From contig DNAU01000254.1 of NCBI GenBank assembly GCA_003491925.1, forward strand, positions 1 through 12,452: 12,452 bases of DNA. Reading direction: 5' to 3'. Both the position numbers and the translations under genes were made by a program. The stretch's first letter is position 1. Each line of letters starts with the position of its first letter. Origin of the DNA: Chloroflexota bacterium. GTDB taxonomy: Bacteria > Chloroflexota > Dormibacteria > Aeolococcales > Aeolococcaceae. The notes under the pieces were generated by a model. The model was not told the origin of the DNA. It saw nothing but the letters and a program-made list of their open reading frames with translations, and ran no database searches. Shown here one piece after another: positions 1 through 6,876 of this stretch.

Positions 1-500
1 TACTTAATTTGGACAGCACTGAATCATTACCCTATTATTTGAGCAAGGACTGTGCCAATACACTTTTAAAATAGCGGGTGACATTTCTGATTGTATTGGG
101 GACGGTGATTTATAAAGAATTTCAAATAGTTAGCGCGCTATTGGAGGAGAATGAATTTGGATCTTATTGCGTAGTAATTTTCTCAAAATTCGACTTCAAA
201 TTGGAAAGACTTGTCGATGTCTATTGATGGATGTAATCCTTTCTTCCGACATTGTAAATCTGAGATAGTAGATCCATACCAGGGACAAGTAGATTCAATA
301 GGTTATCGTGACCCACCAAGAAACCGGGCTCACCCACTTGAGTGACGACCCTTTTCGACAATCCTGGCGATTTGTTCGACAAGAGTTTCCTATAAGAGAG
401 GGGTTTTTTGAATAAAATCTTACGAAAAGTGGCTCAATCGGATAAATCTAGCGATCATAAAATTTCTCTTGAAAAAGGAAAGAAGAAAAGGTAGAAAAAA
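1..500. other. A+T-rich non-coding stretch
   Basis: No convincing coding region is visible on either strand; the one short minus-strand frame at its right edge runs antisense into the dehydrogenase. The base composition is A+T-leaning, unlike everything after about position 1005. Visible details are an 8-base direct repeat TTCGACAA at 354-361 and 375-382 (21-base spacing) and a T-run after a G-run near 398-408. No RNA family could be recognised. Confidence 0.6.
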
Positions 501-504
501 GTTA

Positions 505-532
505 TTGTAAAAGACCGCCGCACTTTTATCAT
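505..532 (+). promoter_or_regulatory. Sigma-70-type promoter of the glutamate dehydrogenase gene
   Basis: A -35 box TTGTAA (505-510) and a -10 box TATCAT (527-532) are separated by 16 bases. This would start transcription near 539, about 20 bases before the start codon. A purine-rich ribosome binding site (AAGGGGG) follows, about 8 bases before ATG 558. This promoter belongs to the A+T-rich part of the window. Confidence 0.55.
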
Positions 533-557
533 TACCTAGGAAAAGGGGGCTACCATC

Positions 558-1814
558 ATGGCTGGAAGCGAGAAGATTGATTCCTTTGAGATGGCAAAGA
601 AACAAGTGGATATCGCGGCCGAATATCTGAATCTGGATCCTGGATCAATTGAGAAATTGAAAAATACAAAAAGGGAGTTAATCGTCCATTTTCCAATTCA
701 GATGGATGATGGGAACGTTAAAATTTTTACCGGCTACCGGGTCCAGCATAATGTGGCCAGGGGGCCAGCCAAAGGGGGAATAAGATACCATCCCGATATT
801 GATCTCGATGAAATGAGGGCTTTGTCGATGTGGATGACCTGGAAGTCGGCCGTGGTCAACATCCCATTCGGAGGGGCCAAGGGCGGGGTTCAATGTAATC
901 CGAAAGAGATGTCGCTTCGTGAAATAGAGCATTTGACGAGAAGGTTTACCTGGGAGATTTCCATGTTGTTGGGTCCTGAACAGGATATTCCTGCTCCGGA
1001 TGTCTACACCAACCCGCAGGTGATGGCCTGGATCATGGACACGGTCTCGATGAGCGAGGGCTACTCGATCCCGGCCGTGGTCACCGGCAAGCCGCTGAGC
1101 GTGGGCGGGAGCGAGGGCCGCAACGCCGCCACCGGCCGCGGCTGCGCCATGGTGGCCCACCGGGTCTGCGGCAGGCTGGGCCTCGACCCGCACCGGCTGA
1201 CGGTCGCGGTGCAGGGTTTCGGCAACGTCGGGAGCATCGCCGCCACGCTGATGGCCGAGGACGGCTTCAGCATCCGGGCGGTCTCCGACGCCTTCGGCGG
1301 CATTCACAGCGAGGGGGCTCTGGACATCCCCGCACTCGTCGAGCACACCCGGAGGACGGGCTCGGTGGTGGGCTTCCCCGGGACCCGAGCCGTCAGCAAC
1401 GCCGAGCTGCTCGAGCTCCCGGTCGACGTGCTGGTCCCGGCCGCCCTGGAGAGCCAGATCACGGCTGCCAACGCCGGCCGGGTGCGGGCGACACTGGTCC
1501 TCGAAGGGGCCAATGGCCCGACCACCCCGGACGCCGAGGAGATCCTGGTCCGGCGTGGGGCCACCGTCGTCCCCGACATCGTCACCAACGCCGGAGGGGT
1601 CATCGTCTCGTACTTCGAATGGGTGCAGGACCTGCAGTCGTTCTTCTGGACCGGGAGCGAGATCAACGACCGGCTGGAGCGCATCCTGACCAGGGCCTTC
1701 GACTCATCCTGGGACGCATCGGAGCGCCTCGGGGTGCCGCTGCGCCTCGGCGCCTACGCGGTAGCGGTCCAGCGTGTCGCCGACGCCACCCGCGACCGCG
1801 GCATCTTCCCATGA
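558..1814 (+). CDS. gdhA: Glu/Leu/Phe/Val dehydrogenase (glutamate dehydrogenase), compositionally chimeric
   Basis: Predicted cytosolic enzyme of 418 residues, the usual length for the hexameric family, catalysing reversible NAD(P)-dependent oxidative deamination of glutamate to 2-oxoglutarate and ammonia. The N-terminal ELFV domain has AKGGIRYHP (71-79), PFGGAKGG (103-110, catalytic Lys108) and PAPDVYTN (145-152, Asp148). The Rossmann domain has GFGNVG (220-225) and the late NAGGVIVSYFEW motif. The ATG start is backed by AAGGGGG 8 bases upstream. The oddity is composition. Of codons 1-30, 14 end in G or C, against all 30 of codons 161-190. The switch falls at about codon 150, in the most conserved active-site segment. 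The protein reads as complete and functional. It may be a natural recombinant or an assembly join. The coenzyme preference cannot be read safely. It is convergent with the LAL regulator, 25 bases apart. Confidence 0.93.
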   Translation: MAGSEKIDSFEMAKKQVDIAAEYLNLDPGSIEKLKNTKRELIVHFPIQMDDGNVKIFTGYRVQHNVARGPAKGGIRYHPDIDLDEMRALSMWMTWKSAVVNIPFGGAKGGVQCNPKEMSLREIEHLTRRFTWEISMLLGPEQDIPAPDVYTNPQVMAWIMDTVSMSEGYSIPAVVTGKPLSVGGSEGRNAATGRGCAMVAHRVCGRLGLDPHRLTVAVQGFGNVGSIAATLMAEDGFSIRAVSDAFGGIHSEGALDIPALVEHTRRTGSVVGFPGTRAVSNAELLELPVDVLVPAALESQITAANAGRVRATLVLEGANGPTTPDAEEILVRRGATVVPDIVTNAGGVIVSYFEWVQDLQSFFWTGSEINDRLERILTRAFDSSWDASERLGVPLRLGAYAVAVQRVADATRDRGIFP

Positions 1815-1831
1815 GGTTCGTCAGGGTCGGG

Positions 1832-1852
1832 CCGGCCCGCTAACCGGGCCGG
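1832..1852. terminator. Bidirectional hairpin between convergent genes
   Basis: Arms CCGGCCCG (1832-1839) and CGGGCCGG (1845-1852) form an 8-bp G+C stem around a 5-base loop. The loop holds part of the stop codon of the minus-strand regulator. It lies between two convergent gene ends, so it may terminate both. There is no T-tract, as is common in high-GC genomes. Confidence 0.5.
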
Positions 1853-4468
1853 GGCCGGAGGCCTTCCGGGATCGGTGCCATCGCGCCGGCCAGCTCGCGC
1901 CGGCTGTGGACGTCGAGCTTGGAGAAGACGGTCTGGAGCTGGTTGTTGACAGTCCTGACCGAGAGCCGGAGCTGGCGGGCGATGTCGGCGCTCGCCATCC
2001 CACCCGAGGCCAGCAGGGCCACCTGGTGCTCGCGCGCGGTGAGCGCCTCATGCCCGGCGAGCGCGGCGAAGGCCGCGGTCCGAGCACTCTCGCACCCGGT
2101 GAGCAGGAGGTGCGCGCGCGTCCTCGCGCTCCTGGCGCGTCCCAGACGACCGGCACTCTGGTGCGCAGCCGCCGCCTCGGCCGCCGCCTCCGCCGCGTCC
2201 AGCCGCATCCCCATCTCCTCGAACGCGGCGCTCACCAGATCCAACCCATGAGCGTCACCGTCCCTCAGCGCCGCCGCATGGGCTGCGCAGGCCGGCCCGA
2301 GATCACCCTCGACCAGACCGGCCACCGCCGCGAGACGGCCCGCGACCTCGGACGCGTCCCCGAACCGCACGACCAGGTGGAGGGCGAGGATCTCCATCAT
2401 CCGGAGACCTCCGGCTCGCATCGTGTCGGCCGCCCTCAGCGCGCTGCGCCGTGCCGCCGCCAGATCGCCGGCAGCCGCCTCGACCCAGGCGCGGCCGAGG
2501 TCCAGGGAGAATGACATGAGCGGGGCGACCGGCCGGGGCAACCCCTCAGCCTCGGTGATCATCGCGTCCGCGGTCGCGAAGTCTCCCAACATCGCGGCGG
2601 CCGTCCCCATCAGCCCGAGGAGCCGGGCTCGGTGTCCCCAGAGGTGACCGCGGTCGAGGTCGGCATCGGTCTCCCGCGACATGCCTAGGGCCGTCTCCGG
2701 GCGGCCGGCCAGCACCATCAGGTGCACGGCCGTCTCTGACGCGGTGAGCTGCAGGACGCGCGACCGCTGCTCCGACGCCTCCCGGTACGCCACGTCGGCC
2801 AGCGCCACCGCCTCCTGGAGGCGGCCCTTCAGCGCGAGCCCCAGCCACCGCGCCACCGTCAGCTGCTCGCGGGCGAGCCGGATGCCCGCATCGATGTACC
2901 GATCGGCCCGGCTGAAGTCGCCCGCCACGGTCGTCCCCATCGCCGCGACGATGAGGGACTGGGCGATGGCGGTCGGGCCGGCCTCGGGGCGGTCGATGAC
3001 CCGCTGGGTAGCGGCGATGAGCCCGTCGATGTCCACCGCCGTCGAGAGGATGGTGGTGGCGTGAAAGGCGTCGAGCTCGGCGAGCCAGGTGGCTTCGGTG
3101 ATCTGCCCGGCGGCGTCGCGGAGCACCCCCTCGGCCTTCTCGGGTTGACCCTGCCCCCAGGTCAGGTTGACCGAGCGCATGATGGCCGCCCGTGCGCGCT
3201 GCTCGTCGGTGGCGGCGACGGCGGCGAGGCTCGCGAGCGCCTCGGCAGCCTCGTCGAAGCGTCCCTGGCTGACCAGCGACTCGGCCAGGATGTCGGTGGC
3301 CGCAAAACCTCCTCCCGCTGCGATCCGTTCGCGCCAGGGCCTCGGCCAGCTCACCGTCAAAGAGGATGAGGGCGCGGCGCCCCGCCGCCAGCGAGACCTG
3401 GAGTGACGGGCGCTGGCCGCCCTCCAGCCGCCAGGCCGCGAGTCGCAGGGTGTCGTCGTGGCGCCGCCCGGCCATCGCTTCGAGGGCGTCGGCGAGAGCG
3501 CCTCGCAGCTCGCGGGCGCGCAGCGGTGCCATGCCGAATCGGACCGCCTCCGCGTACAGGGGGTGGAGCACGTGGACCGCAAGCCGGTGGCCGTCGGTGG
3601 TCTGGACCAGCAGCTCGCAAGCGCCCAGGGCCCGGCGGGCCGGCGCTGAGGCGGCTCGCTCGAGCACCGCCAGGCTGAGCGGCTCGCCGAGCGAGGTGAG
3701 CTCGACGAGCTCCCGCTCGGCGCGGTTGAGGCGCTGGAGGCGGTGGGCCACGACCGCCATCAGGCCGCCCGAGGGGGCCGTCGGGCCACTCCACCGCCAC
3801 AGGCCCTGCTCCCGGACGAGCCGGCCATCCTCGAGCCCGGTGGTGACCAGGTCGTGCAGGAAGAGGGCATTGCCCTCGGTGATGCGGGCCAGCTCGCGCA
3901 GGGTGGGGGCGGTGACCGGGCCTCCCAGGACCCCGGTCACCAGCTCCTCCAGCTCCGCCTCCGACAGCGGCTGCAGCTCCAGTCGCGGTGCCAGGTCGTC
4001 CTTCGCGAGCGAGACGATCGACTCCGGGGCGGGCTCACCGCTGCGCACGGTGGCCAGCACGAAGGCGCCGCGGCTGCGCACCAGCTGGTGGACGAGCGCG
4101 GCGGAGCTCGCGTCCAGCAGGTGCGCGTCATCGACGTGGAGCAGCAACCGGCCACCCCTGGCCCGGGCGGTGAGGGCCGCGGAGAGGTGGCGCAGCACCG
4201 CCAGCCGGCCGGATTCGGGGGGGAGGTCGGCAGAGATCAGGTGGGCGAAGGCACCGAACGGGATGTGCGATGCGTCGGCGGTGCCGATGGCCGCTAGCGT
4301 CTGCCACCCGGCGCTTCGAGCCCGCGCCACCACCTCGGCCGCGAGGCGGCTCTTGCCGACCCCGGCGGCCCCGGCGAGAACCATGGCGCTGCGGTCGGTG
4401 CGCCGCAGCGCGGCCAGCAGCAGCTCGATCTCGTCATGGCGCCCCACCAGCGGCCACGGCTCCCCCAT
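1840..4468 (-). pseudogene. LAL-type LuxR family regulator with N-terminal ATPase, frameshifted
   Basis: A large ATP-binding regulator of the LuxR (MalT-like) class, about 875 residues if one extra base near 3331 is discounted. Positions 3332-4468 encode the N-terminal part. It has LVGR near residue 7, Walker A GAAGVGKS (33-40) and Walker B LLLHVDD (108-114). Positions 1840-3330 encode the helical TPR-like region and the C-terminal HTH, with LTAREHQVALLASGG, ADIARQL and SVRTVNNQLQTVFSKL. The two frames join between ELAEALA and ERIAAGGG. Both sides keep clean family sequence and strong GC codon bias, so the break is recent or a sequencing error. The start was chosen because LVGR normally lies within the first ten residues; no good ribosome binding site is seen. 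It is divergent from the small gene at 4624 and probably acts on that shared region. The ligand is unknown. Confidence 0.85.
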
Positions 4469-4472
4469 CGGC

Positions 4473-4536
4473 CGAGGGTAGCAAGGGTCGGTTGCCCAGG
4501 CAAGCGAGGGTGGCAGGGGTCGGTTGCCCAAGCAGG
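4473..4536. repeat. Two tandem copies of a 32-bp repeat
   Basis: Positions 4473-4504 and 4505-4536 are adjacent imperfect copies, both starting CGAGGGT and containing the identical block GGGTCGGTTGCCCA. A third, badly decayed partial copy may follow from 4537 (CGCGGTTGAGCAG). The array lies directly upstream of the LAL regulator start codon, in its probable promoter or 5' leader, so it could hold repeated binding sites. That role is inferred from position only. Confidence 0.75.
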
Positions 4537-4570
4537 CGCGGTTGAGCAGTCGCAGGGAGCGCGGGCTCGG

Positions 4571-4590
4571 ATGAGCAATCCCCTGCTCAT
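4571..4590. promoter_or_regulatory. LuxR-box-like palindrome
   Basis: Perfect 7-base arms ATGAGCA (4571-4577) and TGCTCAT (4584-4590) flank a 6-base spacer, 20 bases in all, the size of a classical lux-type box. If the gene at 4624 is transcribed leaderless from its own start codon, the palindrome centre lies about 43 bases upstream of the start site. That is the usual place for a LuxR-type activator abutting RNA polymerase. It sits between the LAL regulator and its divergent neighbour. Binding by that regulator is inference. Confidence 0.5.
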
Positions 4591-4611
4591 GTGCGGCGCC
4601 GAAGGGCTCCA

Positions 4612-4623
4612 TAGCCTGCGGGC
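4612..4623 (+). promoter_or_regulatory. -10 box placing a leaderless start at 4624
   Basis: TAGCCT (4612-4617) fits TAnnnT and ends 6 bases before ATG 4624. No ribosome binding site is present between them, which suggests that transcription starts at the start codon. No good -35 box is visible, which fits activator-dependent expression. Confidence 0.4.
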
Positions 4624-4866
4624 ATGGACTGGCACAACGCCATCGAGCTCCTGCCTGAGCCTTACCGCCGCGGCCTTCGGCTGCGCGAGGAGGGGGTTGG
4701 CGACGCCGCCATCGCGGCGGCCGTCGACGTGCAACCCGAGGCCCTCGACGCGTTCCTCGCGCTGGCCGAGGCCAAGCTCCGCCGGATCGTTCAGCGACCC
4801 GTCGGGGATGCCCCCGAGGGACGCGGGGACGGCACCTCCGCGATCCACCACGGAGGGAGCGCATGA
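4624..4866 (+). CDS. Small helix-turn-helix-like protein
   Basis: An 80-residue soluble protein beginning MDWHNAIELLPEPYRRGLRLREEG. The segment RRGLRLREEGVGDAAIAAAVDVQPEALDAFLALAEAKL (about residues 15-53, quoted in parts: GVGDAAIAAAV, VQPEALDAFL) looks like a sigma region-4 or simple HTH fold, followed by an unstructured Gly/Asp-rich tail. Short proteins of this look accompany regulators in high-GC Gram-positives, but no named family could be assigned. The start is probably leaderless. It is divergent from the LAL regulator and followed after 88 bases by a secreted-protein gene, probably in one transcript. The function is unknown; a DNA-binding or sigma-associated role is only suggested by the fold. 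Confidence 0.7.
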   Translation: MDWHNAIELLPEPYRRGLRLREEGVGDAAIAAAVDVQPEALDAFLALAEAKLRRIVQRPVGDAPEGRGDGTSAIHHGGSA

Positions 4867-4958
4867 GTTAGCCGGACGCCCGCAGGACCCCTGACATCTT
4901 CCGGACGGCCGTCAGGCCACCGGATCCAGATCAGCAACCAGAAGGAGCAGAACCATGA
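4863..4958 (+). other. Possible relic of a coupled small ORF
   Basis: ATG 4863 overlaps the stop of the 80-residue gene (ATGA) and is preceded by GGAGGGA. Its frame has TAG at codon 3, then stays open to a TGA at 4956-4958, which itself overlaps the ATG of the secreted protein. The frame would link the two genes by overlaps at both ends if the TAG were a sense codon. It may be chance; the encoded 30-odd residues are not recognised. Confidence 0.2.
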
Positions 4959-5527
4959 ACGTCCATCTCCCATCCATCCACTGGAACCCGCGACTCGCGA
5001 TCCCCGCCACCATCGCCGCCGGCGCGGTCGTGCTGCTTGCCGTGCCGACCTTCGCATCGGGGTCGTCGCCCGCCTCCTCGGCCAAGTCATCGGCCGCGAC
5101 CGCGGTCCACATCGACTACTTCTACGGCGAGACCACCGCCACCAGCGGCTCCAGCGCCTGGCAGTGGATCACCAACCCCGACTCCGAGTCGTTCTCGAGC
5201 ACGACCTCGCGCGGCATCGTGACCGGCACCGCGACCCTGGGCAGCTCGAATGGCGCCGCCATCAGCGGTGAGCTGGGCGTCTGCTACGAGTCGAGCTCCG
5301 GCGCGATGAACTTCGGCAACTACGAGCTGATCACCTTCACCGCTCCCGCCGGCACCTGGGTTCCCCAGACAGTGAGCGGCACCATCATCCCGGCCAACAC
5401 CGGCCAGGCGCCGGGCACCTTCAAGGTGGGGCTTTGCGTGCAGGACACGTCCTCCAACCTCACCTACGACACCGCGTACGGCGCCCTCACCGGTGACGTG
5501 CTGGTGGCCGAGACCTCAGCCAGCTGA
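4955..5527 (+). CDS. Secreted protein of unknown function
   Basis: A 190-residue protein with a strong ribosome binding site (GAAGGAG, about 7 bases from ATG). Residues 14-33 are a hydrophobic export segment after Arg13, ending VPTFA before SGSS, which gives a plausible Sec signal peptidase site near residue 35. A Ser/Ala-rich linker (36-50) leads into a beta-rich domain full of Thr, Ser and Gly with two cysteines, Cys110 and Cys161, that could form a disulfide outside the cell. No catalytic motif is seen. The fold resembles small secreted beta-sandwich proteins in general, but no family can be named. It lies downstream of the HTH-like gene and is followed by strong hairpins, so the pair probably ends an operon. 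Confidence 0.85.
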   Translation: MNVHLPSIHWNPRLAIPATIAAGAVVLLAVPTFASGSSPASSAKSSAATAVHIDYFYGETTATSGSSAWQWITNPDSESFSSTTSRGIVTGTATLGSSNGAAISGELGVCYESSSGAMNFGNYELITFTAPAGTWVPQTVSGTIIPANTGQAPGTFKVGLCVQDTSSNLTYDTAYGALTGDVLVAETSAS

Positions 5528-5537
5528 CCTCATCCCC

Positions 5538-5614
5538 GCCGGCGGCCGTCGCCGTGACGGTCGCCGGCACCCCGCGTCACGCGGCTCCGGGACGGGCTCG
5601 GAGCCGCGTGGCGC
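5538..5614 (+). terminator. Two consecutive terminator-like hairpins
   Basis: Hairpin 1 pairs 5538-5550 with 5556-5568 (13 bp with one G-U pair, 5-base loop). Hairpin 2 pairs 5574-5589 with 5599-5614. Its inner 12 bp are perfect (CACGCGGCTCCG with CGGAGCCGCGTG), extended by three more Watson-Crick pairs and one wobble, around a 9-base loop. They begin 11 bases after the stop codon of the secreted protein. No T-tract follows. Confidence 0.6.
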
Positions 5615-5617
5615 CTG

Positions 5618-5644
5618 GTGCACTGGCCCGGAAGTATCTTCCCG
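5618..5644 (+). repeat. Repeat family copy A (inverted)
   Basis: This 27-base segment, beginning GTGCACTG and ending TTCCCG, matches the reverse complement of 5787-5813 at 23 of 27 positions. With that copy it makes imperfect inverted ends around a 142-base non-coding segment (5645-5786), which is otherwise unrecognised. Confidence 0.55.
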
Positions 5645-5770
5645 CTTCATCCGGCCATTTCCGCCGGGGGCGCTGCGCGCCCTGAAGCCGGCGTCAGGGG
5701 GGCCCGACACTTCCTCGTCACGCACCTGCTGGTGCGCTCCTCGGCGTGCCACCCCTTCCTGGGCTCCGGC

Positions 5771-5818
5771 GGCCTGGCCGGCGACCCGGGAACCTACCTC
5801 CGGGTCAGTGCACTAGCC
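5771..5818 (-). repeat. Repeat family copy B
   Basis: A 48-base segment nearly identical to 12071-12118 (five mismatches), both at the 3' end of a minus-strand gene. This copy can fold ACCCGG (5784-5789) with CCGGGT (5800-5805), a short hairpin that the other copy has lost. The stop codon of the SDR gene lies inside it. It may serve as a terminator or be a remnant of a small mobile repeat. Confidence 0.65.
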
Positions 5819-6583
5819 GTGCCGGACCAACTTGTACGCCGAGGCCTGTTGCACCGGCCGGACCACGATCTCGTCCAGGTTGACGTGGGCCGGCCGGGTC
5901 ACGGCGAAGGCGACCACGTCGGCGATGTCGGCGGCGGTGAGCGGGGTCACCCCCCGGTAGACGTCGGCGGCCCGGCCGGCGTCGCCGACGAACCGGTTGA
6001 GCGAGAAGTCCGTCTCCACCATCCCCGGGGAGACCTCGGTGACCCGGATCGGCCGCCCGGCCAGCTCCAGGCGGAGGGTCCGGCTGATGGCGTGGACCGC
6101 GTGCTTGGCGCTGGTGTAGCCGCTGCCGCCCTCGTACACCTCGAAGCCGGCGGTGGAGGAGACGTTGACGATGTGGCCGCGCCCCGACGCCTCGAGCGCC
6201 GGCAGCAGGGCCCTGGTCATCTGCATCAGACCGAGGACGTTGACCTCCCACATCCAGCGCCAGGTCTCACTGCGGGCGTCGGCCAGCCGGTCCAGGCCCC
6301 GGGCCCCACCTGCGTTGTTGACCAGCACCTCCAGCCGGTCGATCCCGGCGCAGAAGGCGGCCACGCTGCTCTCGTCGGCGACGTCCAGGACCCGTGCCTC
6401 GGCCCCGAGCCGGGCCGCCAGCTGGCGGATCCGGTCCTCGCGGCGGGCACCCAGGAGCAGGCGGAATCCCTCGCCCGCCAGTCGGGTGGCGATCGCCTCA
6501 CCGATCCCGGCGCTGGCCCCGGTGACCACCGCCAGGGGGCGGGAGGGTGCCGCGCTGTCCGGCGTGTCCGTCACCTCATGCAC
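5813..6583 (-). CDS. SDR family NAD(P)-dependent oxidoreductase
   Basis: A 256-residue classical short-chain dehydrogenase/reductase, of usual family length. It has the cofactor motif TGASAGIG (21-28), NNAG (89-92), and the catalytic set Asn115, Ser143, Tyr156 and Lys160 (YTSAK). Basic residues Arg47-Arg48 after the second strand favour NADP(H). The closest broad type is the YdfG/serine-dehydrogenase-like SDRs, as judged by the PGMVETDF and DIADVVAF segments, but the substrate cannot be told. The GTG start at 6583 was chosen because AGGAGGG lies 5 bases upstream; the nearby ATG is out of frame. It is transcribed alone and is divergent from the RibD-like gene 293 bases away. Confidence 0.9.
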   Translation of the reverse strand: MHEVTDTPDSAAPSRPLAVVTGASAGIGEAIATRLAGEGFRLLLGARREDRIRQLAARLGAEARVLDVADESSVAAFCAGIDRLEVLVNNAGGARGLDRLADARSETWRWMWEVNVLGLMQMTRALLPALEASGRGHIVNVSSTAGFEVYEGGSGYTSAKHAVHAISRTLRLELAGRPIRVTEVSPGMVETDFSLNRFVGDAGRAADVYRGVTPLTAADIADVVAFAVTRPAHVNLDEIVVRPVQQASAYKLVRHG

Positions 6584-6864
6584 AGCGTCCCTCCTAGTGG
6601 CGCTCCGGCCGGTGGCTCGGTGGGTCGGCGCGACCCAGATGATCTCAGGAATGCATCCGCCGGTACTCGGTGGCGATGCTGCGCAGCCGGGCGTCGGCCC
6701 GCCCATGGCGACGCCACGAGCACTCCGAACACCCAGCGACCACATCCGAATGTCGTTCGCGCACATCCCGAGGTCGCGCGACCGCCGAGATGAAGGTCAC
6801 GGAGCGGCGCACCGCAATCGCTGCGACGCCGCCACCACAGCCCGCTCGGACCGCGGCGCCCCGG
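6584..6864. other. Intergenic region between divergent genes
   Basis: Besides the SDR ribosome binding site (6589-6595 on the minus strand), nothing firm is visible. A minus-strand frame ending at 6645 carries a Cys- and Arg-rich stretch (CSECSW, then ending ATEYRRMHS) that could be the tail of a decayed gene. It has no recognisable family or start. Confidence 0.4.
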
Positions 6865-6876
6865 TATCCTCTCACC
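6865..6876 (+). promoter_or_regulatory. -10 box placing a leaderless start at 6877
   Basis: TATCCT (6865-6870) ends exactly 6 bases before GTG 6877, the same spacing as at the 4624 gene, and no ribosome binding site intervenes. Both suggest leaderless mRNA. No clear -35 box is visible. Confidence 0.5.

Noticed and set aside
3366..4481. 371-codon plus-strand open frame opposite the LAL regulator
   Set aside because: The translation is almost only Arg, Ser, Ala and Pro, the signature of reading opposite a real GC-rich gene.
4473..4536. CRISPR array
   Set aside because: The two 32-bp units are directly adjacent with no spacers, and no cas gene is present.
5618..5813. Complete insertion sequence
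   Set aside because: The imperfect inverted ends enclose only 142 bases with no transposase and no visible target duplication. At most it is a non-autonomous remnant.
6645..6770. Possible minus-strand gene tail ending ATEYRRMHS
   Set aside because: A short Cys/Arg-rich stretch with no recognisable family, start or ribosome binding site; too weak to call as a gene remnant.
5618..6793. 391-codon plus-strand open frame opposite the SDR gene
   Set aside because: It has no ribosome binding site and no recognisable domain, and it covers hairpins, repeats and the antisense of a clear SDR protein.
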